Notes under the pieces: generated by a model
Databases searched by the model: none
What the model saw: the letters and a program-made list of their open reading frames with translations, nothing else
Told to the model about the DNA's origin: nothing
Made by a program: the position numbers and the translations under genes
Source: Bartonella sp. ML70XJBT.G
Lineage (GTDB): Bacteria > Pseudomonadota > Alphaproteobacteria > Rhizobiales > Rhizobiaceae
Length of the DNA stretch: 64,000 bases
Assembly: GCF_028618575.1 (NCBI RefSeq)
Contig: NZ_JAQITA010000003.1
Location: 62,001-126,000 of the forward strand
Reading direction: 5' to 3'
Part shown: positions 1 to 10,645 of the stretch, in pieces
Numbering within the stretch: position 1 is the stretch's first letter
Layout: each line of letters opens with the position of its first letter

Positions 1-705
1 GAACGCAATTCAAATGGAACGCTTGAACGACTTTTCATTGCCGACCAGCGCGATCCGAAAACTGATCTTTTTTATTATGCAACAGATGCATCAATTGTGA
101 GTCATAAAAGTGGCAGTTTTCTTATCCTTCATAATGGTGAAATAGAAAGGATTAATCATCAAAATGATAGCGTCTCAATCGTTCAATTCAGCTCGTATGT
201 CTTTAGCTTGAGTGAATTCATTCCCAACGATAAAACACCCACACTTTACCCGAAAGACCGTCCTCTTTCTTATTTACTAAGTCCTGATCCGAAAGATCCG
301 TACTATCAGCGAAAACCACTCCAATATAAAGCTGAATTTCATCGCAGACTTACAGAATGGCTCTATCCAATTGTTTTTTCACTTATTGCCTTAGCCGCAG
401 CAGGAAATACAGGCTCATATCGGCAAGCTCATAACTTTGCAAACTTCTCTGCCATTGCCATCTCATTACTCGTATATTGGATAGGATATTTTTTTGCCGA
501 AAAAGCAAAGAGCGATCTTGCATACACTCCCCTTCTTTATATTACCCCCATAGGAATGAGTGCTTTCGTTGTTTCTATGCTTTTGACGAATCATACAATT
601 GCTATTCCCACAAAACTTCATGAGATTATTCAATTTATTTTTCAAAAATTGGTTAAAAAATTTGCGCATCAAAAGTCTCAATATCCCTCGGATGAGGTAT
701 CATGA
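1..705 (+). CDS. lptF: LPS export permease LptF (5' end missing)
   Basis: C-terminal part of LptF, one of the two inner-membrane permease subunits of the LptB2FG transporter that extracts LPS for export. The reading frame is open from base 1, so the real start lies upstream of the window; the GTG at 97 is internal. The visible part is the end of the periplasmic beta-jellyroll, then hydrophobic segments at about bases 360-410, 445-495 and 530-590 and a basic tail. It overlaps lptG by 4 bases (ATGA), which indicates translational coupling. The assignment rests on the membrane layout and on the lptG-lptD context. Confidence 0.88.
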   Translation, partial: ERNSNGTLERLFIADQRDPKTDLFYYATDASIVSHKSGSFLILHNGEIERINHQNDSVSIVQFSSYVFSLSEFIPNDKTPTLYPKDRPLSYLLSPDPKDPYYQRKPLQYKAEFHRRLTEWLYPIVFSLIALAAAGNTGSYRQAHNFANFSAIAISLLVYWIGYFFAEKAKSDLAYTPLLYITPIGMSAFVVSMLLTNHTIAIPTKLHEIIQFIFQKLVKKFAHQKSQYPSDEVS

Positions 706-1796
706 TTGGGTGGACGCTTGGACGATATTTCTTTATACGTTATCTTAAAACAACCTGTTATTTTTTTTGGGGTATTTTTATTCTTGCCTTTTTGATTGAT
801 TTTACAGAAAATTCTGGTCGATTATCTTATCTTTCCCACTATACGGCAAAAGATACCTTTTTCATCTCTGTTTTACGCATCCCTTTTATTATGCAGCAAC
901 TCATTCCCTTTATTGCACTGTTTTCTGCAATGGTTATGCTGATTTCACTTAATCGAAAACTTGAACTTGTTGTGACACGCTCTATTGGCGTTTCTGCATG
1001 GCAATTTCTCATGCCTGCTTGCTTGGGTGCTTTTCTTTTTGGATTATTTTCAATTCTTTTTATTAATCCTCTTGCCGCATGGGGATTTTCTCAAGCAGAA
1101 AAAATGATGACTGAGTGGCGTAGTAACAACGTCTTAACATCTTCTTTTCAAAATACCCGTATCCCATGGTTAACACAACAAACACCTTCAGGTAGAACAA
1201 CCATTGGTGCTAAATCTATCACCGATCAAGGACTTTCTCTCATTGAAGCAACCTTTGTACAATACAATGATGATGCAACAGTCAAAAATTGGATTAACAC
1301 AAAAAAAGCAACATTGATGAACGGAGCTTGGCTCTTAACAAATGGAACAATCTATAAAATAGGACATCCTCCGGAAAAATTTACGACATTTCAAATAAAA
1401 ACTAACCTAAAACCTGAATTTTTAACTGAACGTTTAGTGAATCCAGCGACTATCCCATTTTATCAATTGCCAAAAAAAATTATGATCGCACGTTCATTCG
1501 GCTATTCTGCCAATAATTTTGATATGTATTTACAATCTTTGATTGCATTACCTGCTCTTCTTGTGGCAATGACTCTTATTGCAGCAACTGTATCTTTAAA
1601 TTTCACGCGGTTTGGACAATCTGGAATGTTGATTCTTAGTGGCGTACTCGCCGGTTTCGTGCTTTATGTTATTTCTGTACTCGTTCAAGCTTTTGGTAAC
1701 GTTGGATATATTCCACCAATTATTGCAGCTTGGACACCAGTCGTTATTGCATTATTTTTGGGAATCTCCTTTTTACTCCATAAAGAGGATGGCTAA
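702..1796 (+). CDS. lptG: LPS export permease LptG
   Basis: Partner permease of LptF in the LptB2FG ABC transporter. The 364 residues are normal for the family. Three N-terminal membrane segments (about residues 10-33, 55-80, 100-125) are followed by a periplasmic domain of about 150 residues and three C-terminal membrane segments (about 275-300, 307-328, 335-358). The ATG overlaps the lptF stop. The stop at 1794-1796 directly abuts the GTG of lptD, so three LPS-assembly genes are co-transcribed. The YjgP/YjgQ fold is recognised from the topology and from the neighbours. Confidence 0.93.
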   Translation: MIGWTLGRYFFIRYLKTTCYFFWGIFILAFLIDFTENSGRLSYLSHYTAKDTFFISVLRIPFIMQQLIPFIALFSAMVMLISLNRKLELVVTRSIGVSAWQFLMPACLGAFLFGLFSILFINPLAAWGFSQAEKMMTEWRSNNVLTSSFQNTRIPWLTQQTPSGRTTIGAKSITDQGLSLIEATFVQYNDDATVKNWINTKKATLMNGAWLLTNGTIYKIGHPPEKFTTFQIKTNLKPEFLTERLVNPATIPFYQLPKKIMIARSFGYSANNFDMYLQSLIALPALLVAMTLIAATVSLNFTRFGQSGMLILSGVLAGFVLYVISVLVQAFGNVGYIPPIIAAWTPVVIALFLGISFLLHKEDG

Positions 1797-4148
1797 GTGA
1801 AAGCATTGATCCGTAAAAGAGTGATTCTGACAAAATTAAGTGCACTTACCTTTAAAAGTGTTATGTGCTGTGTTTTCGCTATATCTTTATCCTCTTCTGT
1901 AAACGCCAAAAGCCCTACTCTTCTTACTCAAAATCGTATCCAAAATCCCATCAGCCCTCTTCTACTCTCTGCAGACGAACTCATCTACAACCGTGATGAA
2001 AACAGTGTTTCTGCACAAGGCAATGTCCAAATCGAATATGATGGCAACAAAGTTATCGCTAAAAAAGTTACTTACAATCAAAAAACAGGACGAATCATAG
2101 CGCAAGGAAATGTTGAAGTTACTCAAAAAGATGGTAACAAAATTTATTCCAACCAAATTGATATGACTAAAGATTTCGGCGAAGGTTTCGTAAATGCCTT
2201 ACGTATTGATACCGCTAACAATGTCCATTTTGCAGCAGCAAGTGCTACACGCCGCAACAGCCAGATAACAGTCTTTGATAATGCTTCTTATACAGCCTGT
2301 GAACCCTGTTCTTATAAACCAGATAGAGAAGTCCTGTGGAAAATTAAAGCAAGAAAGATCATCTGGAATAACATTACTAAAAAAATTCGATTTGAAAACA
2401 GCCGTTTTGAAATTTTTGGTGTACCAATCCTACAATTTCCAACTTTTGAGCTTAATGATCCAACTGTAAAGCGTGCTAGCGGTTTCCTTGTTCCTCATCT
2501 TTTCTATGCTGATTATCTCGGTATGGGTATAAAAAATTCTTACTTTTGGAATCTTGCACCGCATTATGATTTGACCCTCTCTTCTACACTCTATACTCAA
2601 CAAGGGCTTTTAACCGAAGGTGAATGGCGTCAACGTTTAAAAACAGGCAGCTATAACATTCGCTTCGCGCATATATATCAAATGAAACCGCATAAGTTTG
2701 ACAATGAGACAATTGATGCACAACATAAAAATCGTTATATGCTAGCGACAAAGGGGGATTTTCATATTAATTCACACTGGACCTATGGGTGGGATATTCT
2801 TGCACAGTCTGACAGACATTTTAGTCGTGCCTATAAACTTGATAACTATAACAATCCTACACAACTTTCTCAACTTTATTTGAATGGTCTTGCAGGTAAA
2901 AACTATTTTGATATGCGTTTTTACCATTTTAAAGTTCAAGATTTGATATTGAATAATCCTCATGAACGTCATTCTCGGCAAGCGTGGGTTCTTCCCCGTA
3001 TTGATTATTTCTTCACACCGAATGAACCAATTTATCATGGGGAACTCACATTTCACAGCAATATGCAATCAATTTATCGTCGTCATACTGACTTTATTTC
3101 TACTGACTGGAACGGAAAACCTCTCAACGCTGCTAGACTTTCTGGCATCGCTGGCAATAGTTTTCGTTTAACAAATGAGCTAGAGTGGAAGAGGCGCTTT
3201 AACATGCAAAGTGGGCTTATCTTAACCCCTCTTCTTTCTTTACGAGCTGATATCATTACAACAAATGCACACGAAAATGATACTGCTTATAGAACAAATG
3301 ACTTCTCATCCACTCTTCATCGTTCAGCATTTCGTGGTATGGCAACTGCTGGTCTCGAATTACGCTATCCCTTACTCATGACATTGGAAAACTCCACACA
3401 TATTATAGAGCCAACTGCACAAATTTTTATACGCAATAATGAGCGATATATCGGAAAGCTCTCTAATGAGGATGCGCAAAGCTTTATATTTGATGCAACG
3501 ACCCTCTTTCAACGGGATAAATTTTCTGGTTACGACCGTGTAGAAGGAGGAACAAGAGCCAATATCGGTTTAAGATACTCTGGAAATTTTAACAATAATT
3601 GGTCTCTTTATGGTCTTGTTGGACAATCCTTTCATCTTGCAGGAAAAAATTCTTTTGCAGAAAAGGATCTTGTTAACGTAGGAATTCATTCTAGCTTAGA
3701 GGTAACCCGTTCAGACTATGTCGCGATGTTTGGTGCAAACCATAAAAGTGGTTTTTCCCTAGAAACGCGTGGACGTTTTGATAAAAAAACAGGAAAAATC
3801 CATCGTAGTGAAATTGAAGCATCACAGAAATGGCGCAATTTTGGGGCGGCTGTACAATATGCCTATATAGCAAATCAACCAGATTACGAATATCCACAAG
3901 AACGCCAAGAAATTTCTTTTCAAACAGGTATTAAACTGGCTAACTATTGGTCTGTTAACAGCAATGCCGGTTATGATCTCGTATCGGGGACATTCATAAA
4001 ACGAGGAATCAGCTTAAACTATACAGATGAATGTTTTGGACTCACATTTGGTTATCAGCAGATAACGGACCCAGGGAAGAAGACACCTTTGCAAAACTTT
4101 AATTTCTCTCTTTCATTGCGTACCATTGCAGATATCGGAAAAAGATAA
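1797..4148 (+). CDS. lptD: LPS-assembly outer-membrane protein LptD
   Basis: Outer-membrane beta-barrel that inserts LPS into the outer leaflet. It starts at GTG 1797, immediately after the lptG stop. A hydrophobic signal segment lies at about residues 18-37. An OstA/LptA-like repeat domain follows (about 50-170, with the G-N-V-x-I/V repeats around residues 75-115), then a long aromatic-rich barrel to the C-terminus. A CxxC pair lies at about residues 168/171 and a single Cys near 746; LptD of enterobacteria needs disulfides between the N-terminal domain and the barrel, so these are candidate partners. The length of 783 is typical for alphaproteobacteria. Confidence 0.95.
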   Translation: MKALIRKRVILTKLSALTFKSVMCCVFAISLSSSVNAKSPTLLTQNRIQNPISPLLLSADELIYNRDENSVSAQGNVQIEYDGNKVIAKKVTYNQKTGRIIAQGNVEVTQKDGNKIYSNQIDMTKDFGEGFVNALRIDTANNVHFAAASATRRNSQITVFDNASYTACEPCSYKPDREVLWKIKARKIIWNNITKKIRFENSRFEIFGVPILQFPTFELNDPTVKRASGFLVPHLFYADYLGMGIKNSYFWNLAPHYDLTLSSTLYTQQGLLTEGEWRQRLKTGSYNIRFAHIYQMKPHKFDNETIDAQHKNRYMLATKGDFHINSHWTYGWDILAQSDRHFSRAYKLDNYNNPTQLSQLYLNGLAGKNYFDMRFYHFKVQDLILNNPHERHSRQAWVLPRIDYFFTPNEPIYHGELTFHSNMQSIYRRHTDFISTDWNGKPLNAARLSGIAGNSFRLTNELEWKRRFNMQSGLILTPLLSLRADIITTNAHENDTAYRTNDFSSTLHRSAFRGMATAGLELRYPLLMTLENSTHIIEPTAQIFIRNNERYIGKLSNEDAQSFIFDATTLFQRDKFSGYDRVEGGTRANIGLRYSGNFNNNWSLYGLVGQSFHLAGKNSFAEKDLVNVGIHSSLEVTRSDYVAMFGANHKSGFSLETRGRFDKKTGKIHRSEIEASQKWRNFGAAVQYAYIANQPDYEYPQERQEISFQTGIKLANYWSVNSNAGYDLVSGTFIKRGISLNYTDECFGLTFGYQQITDPGKKTPLQNFNFSLSLRTIADIGKR

Positions 4149-4247
4149 ACGCAAATTTATAAAGAGAATGTATAGATCATTTAACTTATCATTGTTTTTA
4201 TGAAAAAAACCGTATATTTAAAGTAATTGATAAGGATTAAATAAATA

Positions 4248-5222
4248 ATGCGAAGGCCTACTTACATGAATAAATTCAAAAAGCGTATTCTTGCTTTATT
4301 GTGTATTGCACCTTTGAGTGTCAGCAACCTCATAATAAGTGAATTTTTAATTTCACCGGTCTTCGCACAGACTGCCATTGTTGTTACAGTCAATGGTAAC
4401 CCTATCACAAATTACGATATTCAAAGACGTGTCGCTTTTCTTAGATTGCAACAAAAGCAAGGCAATCTTGCGGTGCAAGCTAAAAATGAACTTATCAATG
4501 AGACCCTCAAAAACATTGAAATAAAGCGCCGAAATATTGAAGTAAGCAATGACGAGGTGGATAAAGCTTTTGAAAATTTTGCAATGCAAAATAATATGGC
4601 TATTGATCAACTCAATCAGATTTTGATTCAAAATGATATCACAGTACAACACTTTAAAGATTATATCCGTGGACAAATAGGATGGGGTCGTCTTGTTCAT
4701 GCACGTTATCAAGCTGAAACGGGTTTGATTAGCGAACAGGAAGCCGTACGCAGAATATTGAAAAATGGTGGTGTAAAACCTTCAACCAATGAATATACAC
4801 TACAACGAATTATCTTTGTCATTCCTGCACACCGCCGTTCAGAAATTTTTGAAAGACGCCAAAGAGAAGCCAACAATTTTCGCACACATTTCCGTGGATG
4901 CGCAAATTCTCAAAATCAAGCAAGAGGCATTTTAGACGTTACTATCCGCCACTTGGGGAAATTTCTCGAGCCCCAGCTTCCAAGCGCGTGGGAGCAGGCT
5001 ATTCTTGCAACACCTGCTGGGAAAATGACAAAATTTCAAGAAACATCGGATGGAATTGAAGCGCTAGCTGTCTGTAAAATAAAAAGAGTTTCTGACGATT
5101 ACGTCGCTCGGTTGATATTTTCTATTCAAGATAATAAGAAAAAAAGCCCACAGGAACTTGAAAAGTTAAGCGATAAATATTTAGAAGAATTGCGTCGGGT
5201 AGCGCGTATTCAAAACTCATAA
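4248..5222 (+). CDS. surA: SurA-like periplasmic chaperone
   Basis: Probable SurA N-terminal-domain chaperone assisting outer-membrane protein (including LptD) folding. The N-terminus is basic, with a hydrophobic signal segment ending near residue 41 (V-F-A-Q). The helical SurA_N module follows at about residues 42-165. The C-terminal half (about 180-285) resembles a parvulin domain in position, but I cannot confirm an active peptidyl-prolyl isomerase site. ATG 4248 is preceded by AAGGA at a workable distance; an internal ATG at 4266 is an alternative. The last base of its stop is shared with pdxA. Its place between lptD and pdxA matches the surA-pdxA-rsmA order of many proteobacteria. Confidence 0.82.
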   Translation: MRRPTYMNKFKKRILALLCIAPLSVSNLIISEFLISPVFAQTAIVVTVNGNPITNYDIQRRVAFLRLQQKQGNLAVQAKNELINETLKNIEIKRRNIEVSNDEVDKAFENFAMQNNMAIDQLNQILIQNDITVQHFKDYIRGQIGWGRLVHARYQAETGLISEQEAVRRILKNGGVKPSTNEYTLQRIIFVIPAHRRSEIFERRQREANNFRTHFRGCANSQNQARGILDVTIRHLGKFLEPQLPSAWEQAILATPAGKMTKFQETSDGIEALAVCKIKRVSDDYVARLIFSIQDNKKKSPQELEKLSDKYLEELRRVARIQNS

Positions 5223-6235
5223 TGGCTGTCCTTGTTGTTAGCGGCGGTGATCCTGCCGGAATTGGTCCTGAAATAGCACTAAAAGCGTGGAATTTGCGTT
5301 TTACATGTCAAATCCCTCCTTTTGTTTTGCTTGCTGATCCAGATGTTATTCGTTCGCGTGCCCATTTTTTACAGATGGATGTTGAGGTAGAAAGTGTTGG
5401 AATAGATGATCCTGTAAAAAACTTTTATGCCGCTCTTCCTGTAATCCCATTGGAAAATCGACAAAGTGATCAACGAGGTTTCCCCTCTCCAAACAATGCT
5501 GCTGGAGTGATTGAGGCTATTGAACGTAGTGTCCAATTGATTCAAAGTGGATATGCTTCTGCACTGGTTACTTGTCCTATTGCCAAAAAAAATCTTTACG
5601 ATGCCGGATTTAAATTTCCGGGTCATACAGAGTTTTTAGCCGATTTGGCTCATCAAGCCTTCAATAAATGTTATCATCCGGTTATGATGTTAACAGGACC
5701 CCGATTAAAAACGGTACCGATTACTGTTCATGTCCCATTCAAAGAAGTTTCTTCACAACTTACCTGCCATTTAATCGTTCAAACCGCACTCATTACGGAA
5801 TATGACTTAAAAAAGAAATTTAAAATCACTGCTCCCCGTTTAGCTGTTGCTGGACTTAATCCTCATGCAGGAGAAGGAGGCGCTATGGGAAAAGAAGATC
5901 TTGAAATTATTACTCCAGCTATTGAAACTCTTAAAAAGAAAGGACTCAATATTGTCGGTCCATTGCCTGCCGATACAATGTTCCATGAATGTGCAAGAAA
6001 AACATATGATGTTGCCCTTTGCATGTATCATGATCAAGCCCTTATTCCTGTTAAGACATTAGACTTTGATAACACTGTTAATGTCACATTAGGGCTACCT
6101 TTTATTCGTACTTCTCCAGATCACGGAACTGCTTTTGATATTGCTGATCAAGGAATAGCTTCTCCAACAAGTTTTATTGCTGCCCTTAAACTTGCAAATC
6201 AACTTGCAGAAAATAGTTTGATAGCATGCCAATAG
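5222..6235 (+). CDS. pdxA: 4-hydroxythreonine-4-phosphate dehydrogenase PdxA
   Basis: NAD-dependent oxidation and decarboxylation of 4-phosphohydroxy-L-threonine in the DXP-dependent pyridoxal 5'-phosphate pathway. The N-terminal GDPAGIGPE motif (about residues 9-17), [12 protein letters not shown] (about 213-220), MYHDQALIP and the C-terminal HGTAFDIA are all intact; they include metal-binding histidines of the family. The length of 337 is normal. Its start overlaps the surA-like stop by one base and its end overlaps rsmA by 10 bases, so the three genes are translationally coupled. Confidence 0.96.
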   Translation: MAVLVVSGGDPAGIGPEIALKAWNLRFTCQIPPFVLLADPDVIRSRAHFLQMDVEVESVGIDDPVKNFYAALPVIPLENRQSDQRGFPSPNNAAGVIEAIERSVQLIQSGYASALVTCPIAKKNLYDAGFKFPGHTEFLADLAHQAFNKCYHPVMMLTGPRLKTVPITVHVPFKEVSSQLTCHLIVQTALITEYDLKKKFKITAPRLAVAGLNPHAGEGGAMGKEDLEIITPAIETLKKKGLNIVGPLPADTMFHECARKTYDVALCMYHDQALIPVKTLDFDNTVNVTLGLPFIRTSPDHGTAFDIADQGIASPTSFIAALKLANQLAENSLIACQ

Positions 6236-7056
6236 ATCATTTACCTCCTCTGCGTAAAGTCATTGAGATATATGGATTACAAGCTCTTAAGTCCTTGGGA
6301 CAAAATTTTCTTTTTGATCTTAACTTGACATCCAAAATTGCTCATCAAGCAGGTAATTTAGAAGGAAAACCTGTTATTGAAGTGGGACCTGGTCCTGGAG
6401 GTTTGACACGTGCCTTGCTTGCACAGGGAGCCATAGTAACAGCGATAGAGCGTGATGAGCGTTGTATACCGGCTCTTTTAGAGATAGAAAAGCACTATCC
6501 ACAAAAACTAAAAGTTCTTTGTAATGATGCATTGAAGCAAAACTTCTCAATACTTTTTGAAACATCTCTAGAAAAACCACGCATTATTGCAAATCTTCCT
6601 TATAATATTGGAACGCAACTTTTATTAAATTGGCTATTGACTGAACCATGGCCTCCTTTTTATGAATCAATGACATTGATGTTTCAGCGTGAAGTAGCAA
6701 AACGCATTACTGCTCAGCCTCAATCCGCCCACTATGGACGTCTTAGTGTCTTAACTGGTTGGCGGACCACTGCTAAAATTGCTTTTGATGTTCCTCCTCA
6801 AGCCTTTACACCAGCTCCCAAAGTGACTTCTTCCATTGTTCATATTATTCCCCGCGCAACCCCCCTCAACTGCTCTGCCCAAAAATTAAGTTTTGTTACA
6901 AAAATTGCTTTTGGACAAAGACGAAAAATGCTTCGTCAAAATTTTAAAACTCTTGGAGGAGAAAAGCTTTTAGAAAAAGCTGGCATCGACGGGACACACC
7001 GTGCTGAAACGCTTTCAATTGCTGAATTTGTAACTTTAGCGAATTTGCTAACCTAA
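6226..7056 (+). CDS. rsmA: 16S rRNA dimethyladenosine transferase
   Basis: KsgA/RsmA dimethylates the two adjacent adenines in the 3'-terminal helix of 16S rRNA during small-subunit maturation. The sequence shows GQNFLFD near residue 26, the SAM-binding [12 protein letters not shown] (about 50-61) and the catalytic NLPYNIGT (about 123-130). It has 276 residues. It is the last gene of the rightward lpt operon, and only 20 bases separate its stop from that of convergent gmk, with no clear terminator hairpin between them. Confidence 0.97.
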   Translation: MPIDHLPPLRKVIEIYGLQALKSLGQNFLFDLNLTSKIAHQAGNLEGKPVIEVGPGPGGLTRALLAQGAIVTAIERDERCIPALLEIEKHYPQKLKVLCNDALKQNFSILFETSLEKPRIIANLPYNIGTQLLLNWLLTEPWPPFYESMTLMFQREVAKRITAQPQSAHYGRLSVLTGWRTTAKIAFDVPPQAFTPAPKVTSSIVHIIPRATPLNCSAQKLSFVTKIAFGQRRKMLRQNFKTLGGEKLLEKAGIDGTHRAETLSIAEFVTLANLLT

Positions 7057-7076
7057 AAAACATAGCTTTTTGCTTC

Positions 7077-7772
7077 TTATTTCTTTTCAAAATGATCAAG
7101 GCGTTCGTCAACCTTTTCAGCAATAAGCCCATTAACAAAAGACTCAAGAAAAGAATAACGCTCACGTTTTACTGTTTCAGCGAAATAAATCGCTTTAATA
7201 AGTGATAAAGACTGATTTAAATCCTCATTAATAACAACATAATCGTAAGAACGCCAATGTTGCATTTCCGTCCGTGCATTTTTCAAGCGTAAATTGATAA
7301 TATCTTGGCTATCTTCTGCTCGACGATGTAAACGTGAAATAAGCTCTTTCATAGATGGTGGAAGAATAAAAACAGATACGGTATCATCTGGCAACTTTTT
7401 TTGAAGCTGTTCTGTGCCTTGATAGTCAATATCAAATAACATGTCTCTGCCAGCACTCAAAACATTTTCAACGCTTTCACGTAAAGTTCCATAATAATTT
7501 CCATGGACTTCTGCCCATTCAAGAAATTCATCACCATCGCGTTTGCGTTCAAACTCTTCCTTTGAAATAAAATGATAATGAAGGCCATCCACTTCACTAG
7601 GACGTCTTTTCCGTGTTGTCATACTTACCGAGAGCTCTAATTGTCCATCTTTTAAAAGTAACCGAGAGAGAGTTGATTTGCCTGCTCCTGAGGGTGAAGA
7701 GAGAATCAATAATAAACCACGACGCTGGTTGCTTTTTTTAGCATGCGATCCATCCCCAAAATCTGTCATCAT
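7077..7772 (-). CDS. gmk: Guanylate kinase
   Basis: Phosphorylates GMP to GDP with ATP. The P-loop [10 protein letters not shown] lies at about residues 26-35, followed by the GMP-binding [15 protein letters not shown] segment and the DIDYQG motif. At 231 residues it is slightly longer than E. coli Gmk, with a basic N-terminal extension of about 18 residues. It is the last gene of the leftward fab cluster, 57 bases after mltG. In several other Rhizobiales a YicC-family gene sits between mltG and gmk; there is no room for one here. Confidence 0.96.
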   Translation of the reverse strand: MMTDFGDGSHAKKSNQRRGLLLILSSPSGAGKSTLSRLLLKDGQLELSVSMTTRKRRPSEVDGLHYHFISKEEFERKRDGDEFLEWAEVHGNYYGTLRESVENVLSAGRDMLFDIDYQGTEQLQKKLPDDTVSVFILPPSMKELISRLHRRAEDSQDIINLRLKNARTEMQHWRSYDYVVINEDLNQSLSLIKAIYFAETVKRERYSFLESFVNGLIAEKVDERLDHFEKK

Positions 7773-7829
7773 ACTGTTCTACTTTTCTTTAAAACTTCAA
7801 TAATAGGTTCTCTATAGAGTTTTTTAAAA

Positions 7830-8939
7830 TCAATGTGTTGCCTTGAGTGCACGCCACTTGCGAACATTCATATTATGCTCCTCTAAAGTTCTAGAAAAAA
7901 CATGTCCTCCTGAACCATCCGCAACAAAATAGAGTGCATCACTGCTTGGTGGATGTGCCACGGCTTTTAAAGAATCTCGACCTGGATTGGCAATAGCTGT
8001 TGGCGGTAAACCATCAGTTTTATACGTATTATATGGTGTCTCTTTCTCAAGATCTGAACGGTAAATTGCACGACCGGATGGCATGCCTTTCCCACCAAAG
8101 AGACCATAAATTACTGTTGGATCAGATTGAAGACGCATATGTTTTGCAAGACGATTATAAAATACCGCAGCAATCTTAGGTCTTTCTGCCGCAATTCCTG
8201 TCTCTTTTTCAACAATTGATGCCAATATAACAAATTCATCGATAGATTTTATTGGTAAGTCGGGTGAGCGCGTAGCCCATATAGCATGAATTAATTTTGT
8301 CTGTCCTTCGCGCAATCTGTTTATAATTTCTTTACGCGTTGTTCCACGAATAAAACGAACAGTATCCGTCATCAAACTGCCTTCTGGAGGCAAAACTTTT
8401 GGAAGATCACCAATTAAAACTTCATTAGCTGCTAATCGATCAAAAACTTGTTGAACCGTCAAACCTTCTGGCACCGTAAAAGTATATTCAATAGATTTGC
8501 CTTTCACAAGAATATCCATAATATCCTGCATTGAAGCATGGGCTGGAATTAAATATTCACCAGCCTTAAGATGGGTTGTTTTTTGATGATAACCAACCCC
8601 ATAAACAAAAACATCCGCTGATCGAATGAGACCTCGTTTTTCAAGAAGGGAAGAAATTTCACGAATCCCTGTTCCAGGAGAAATAAGAACAACTTGCTCT
8701 TCTTTCGATATTCCCTTTCCTTCAAAAATACTTTTTCCAATATAAAGTGGAATGCTTATGGCTAAAATAATAACCACAATAAACATCAAAAAAAAATGAC
8801 CGAGAATAACCAATGGATTACGTACGATAAATGACTTCTTTTGTTTTTTATGTGCTAACATACCACTCTTATCTACTCTATGATTTGAAGAGGAATCATC
8901 TATGTCCTGTAGTGGTTTGTTGTTTTTCACATCGGACAC
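7830..8939 (-). CDS. mltG: Endolytic murein transglycosylase MltG
   Basis: YceG/MltG cleaves nascent glycan strands in the periplasm and terminates peptidoglycan polymerisation. A cytoplasmic basic N-terminus is followed by one membrane anchor (about residues 48-72), a LysM-like subdomain and the YceG domain with the catalytic-glutamate motif ASIVEKETG and the downstream QSDPTVIYG and NTY motifs. I chose the GTG at 8939 because GAGGGT lies about 8 bases upstream; an in-frame TTG at 8957 is possible but has no ribosome-binding site. The gene follows fabF, a common alphaproteobacterial order. Confidence 0.93.
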   Translation of the reverse strand: MSDVKNNKPLQDIDDSSSNHRVDKSGMLAHKKQKKSFIVRNPLVILGHFFLMFIVVIILAISIPLYIGKSIFEGKGISKEEQVVLISPGTGIREISSLLEKRGLIRSADVFVYGVGYHQKTTHLKAGEYLIPAHASMQDIMDILVKGKSIEYTFTVPEGLTVQQVFDRLAANEVLIGDLPKVLPPEGSLMTDTVRFIRGTTRKEIINRLREGQTKLIHAIWATRSPDLPIKSIDEFVILASIVEKETGIAAERPKIAAVFYNRLAKHMRLQSDPTVIYGLFGGKGMPSGRAIYRSDLEKETPYNTYKTDGLPPTAIANPGRDSLKAVAHPPSSDALYFVADGSGGHVFSRTLEEHNMNVRKWRALKATH

Positions 8940-9043
8940 AATTCTTACCCTCAACAAGTCTTAAGTATTACAGCTATAATTTTTCACTTAGATTTTTATA
9001 ATTTTATAATAAAGTAGAAAACTCATAAATAAAAAAATGTAAC

Positions 9044-10309
9044 TTATTCTTCTCCAAAGCGCCGCATCACTAAAGAGGCATTTGTTCCACCAAAGCCGAA
9101 GGAATTGGAAAGAATCGTATTAATCTTTCGTTCACGCGGTTTATGTGGAACAAGATCAATTTTCGTTTCAATTGACGGATTATCAAGATTAAGAGTCGCT
9201 GGAGCTATATTATCACGTATAGCTAAAACACAAAAAATAGCCTCAGCAGCACCAGCCGCACCAAGCAGATGCCCTATAGATGATTTTGTTGATGACATGG
9301 ATACTTTTGGTGCGTAATGCCCCAAAACACGTTCAACAGCGGCCAACTCTATGTCATCTGCCATCGTTGAAGTTCCATGGGCATTAATATAATCAAGTTC
9401 GCTTACATTTACCTGTGCACGCTTTAGAGCAGCTATCATACTACGCTGTGCACCCTCACCACTCTCTGAGGGAGCAGTAATATGATAGGCATCACCAGAT
9501 AAACCATAGCCAATAACCTCAGCATAAATACGAGCTCCACGCTTTTTCGCATGTTCAAGTTCTTCTAAAACAACAACTGCTGCTCCCTCACCCATCACAA
9601 AACCATCGCGATCAGCATCATAAGGACGTGATGCATGTTCAGGATCGTCATTACGACAAGTAGAAAGAGCTCTGCAAGCAGAAAAACCAGCAAGAGATAT
9701 TCGATTAATCGGAGATTCAGTGCCTCCTGCAACCATGACGTCTGCATCACCAAATGCAATCAAACGTGCTGCATCACCAATGGCATGCGCACCTGTCGAA
9801 CAAGCCGTTACAACCGAATGATTAGGACCACGTAAACCATACTTAATTGATACATAGCCAGAAGCAAGATTAATCAAACGTCCTGGAATAAAAAAAGGAG
9901 AAACACGCCGAGGCCCTTTATCACGAAGTGTATAACCAGCCTCAACAATACCTTCAATACCCCCAATTCCCGAACCAATTAATACACCTGTGTTAATCTG
10001 ATCCTCATCACTCTTGGGAAACCACTCAGCATCTGAAAGTGCTTGGCCAGCGGCAGCCATTGCATAAACAATAAATGCATCAACTTTACGCTGTTCCTTT
10101 GGATCCATATACAAATCGGCATTATATGTACCATCTGTTCCATCGCCTAAGGGAATACGAGCAGCAATCTGACATGGCAAATCGGATACATCAAACTCCG
10201 TAATACGCCGAACACCACTTTTTCCCTCAAGGAGGCGTTTCCAGCTATATTCAACATCACCAGCTAATGGAGATACTAACCCTAAACCAGTAATAACAAC
10301 ACGTCTCAT
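9044..10309 (-). CDS. fabF: Beta-ketoacyl-ACP synthase II
   Basis: Elongating condensing enzyme of type II fatty acid synthesis. It has the N-terminal RRVVITGLGLVSPL, the active-site Cys in TACSTGAHA (residue 170), and the two catalytic His motifs NAHGTST and IGHLLGAAG, with a glycine-rich GFGGTN near the end. The frame opens upstream, but the ATG at 10309 begins exactly at the conserved MRRVVITG terminus and has AAGAG before it; a start at 10342 would add 11 non-conserved residues. The protein has 421 residues. It lies 99 bases downstream of acpP. Confidence 0.96.
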   Translation of the reverse strand: MRRVVITGLGLVSPLAGDVEYSWKRLLEGKSGVRRITEFDVSDLPCQIAARIPLGDGTDGTYNADLYMDPKEQRKVDAFIVYAMAAAGQALSDAEWFPKSDEDQINTGVLIGSGIGGIEGIVEAGYTLRDKGPRRVSPFFIPGRLINLASGYVSIKYGLRGPNHSVVTACSTGAHAIGDAARLIAFGDADVMVAGGTESPINRISLAGFSACRALSTCRNDDPEHASRPYDADRDGFVMGEGAAVVVLEELEHAKKRGARIYAEVIGYGLSGDAYHITAPSESGEGAQRSMIAALKRAQVNVSELDYINAHGTSTMADDIELAAVERVLGHYAPKVSMSSTKSSIGHLLGAAGAAEAIFCVLAIRDNIAPATLNLDNPSIETKIDLVPHKPRERKINTILSNSFGFGGTNASLVMRRFGEE

Positions 10310-10408
10310 AACTCTTAACCTTGAATTGAGATCACCTCTCAAAGCTCTATTTCCAAAATAGCTAAAAAAATAAAAGCAAAAGTATTTTACACTTTTGCCT
10401 TTCTGTTA

Positions 10409-10645
10409 TCACGCAGAAGCTTTATCAATAAACTTCACTGCATCACCTACCGTGAAAATCGTTTCAGCAGCTTCATCTGGGATTTCTACACCAAATTCTT
10501 CTTCAAAAGCCATAACGAGCTCAACCGTATCAAGGCTATCTGCTCCTAGATCATCGATAAAGCTTGCATTTTCTACCACCTTATCTGCACTCACTCCAAG
10601 ATGCTCTACGATAATTTTCTTAACGCGCTCTACTGTATCACTCAT
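10409..10645 (-). CDS. acpP: Acyl carrier protein
   Basis: Small acidic carrier of growing acyl chains, 78 residues. The phosphopantetheine attachment site is Ser37 in [14 protein letters not shown] lies 8 bases before the ATG. It sits between fabG (260 bases upstream) and fabF. The larger upstream gap suggests that acpP also has its own promoter, as is usual for this highly expressed gene; AcpS, encoded at 39294, would activate it. Confidence 0.98.
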   Translation of the reverse strand: MSDTVERVKKIIVEHLGVSADKVVENASFIDDLGADSLDTVELVMAFEEEFGVEIPDEAAETIFTVGDAVKFIDKASA

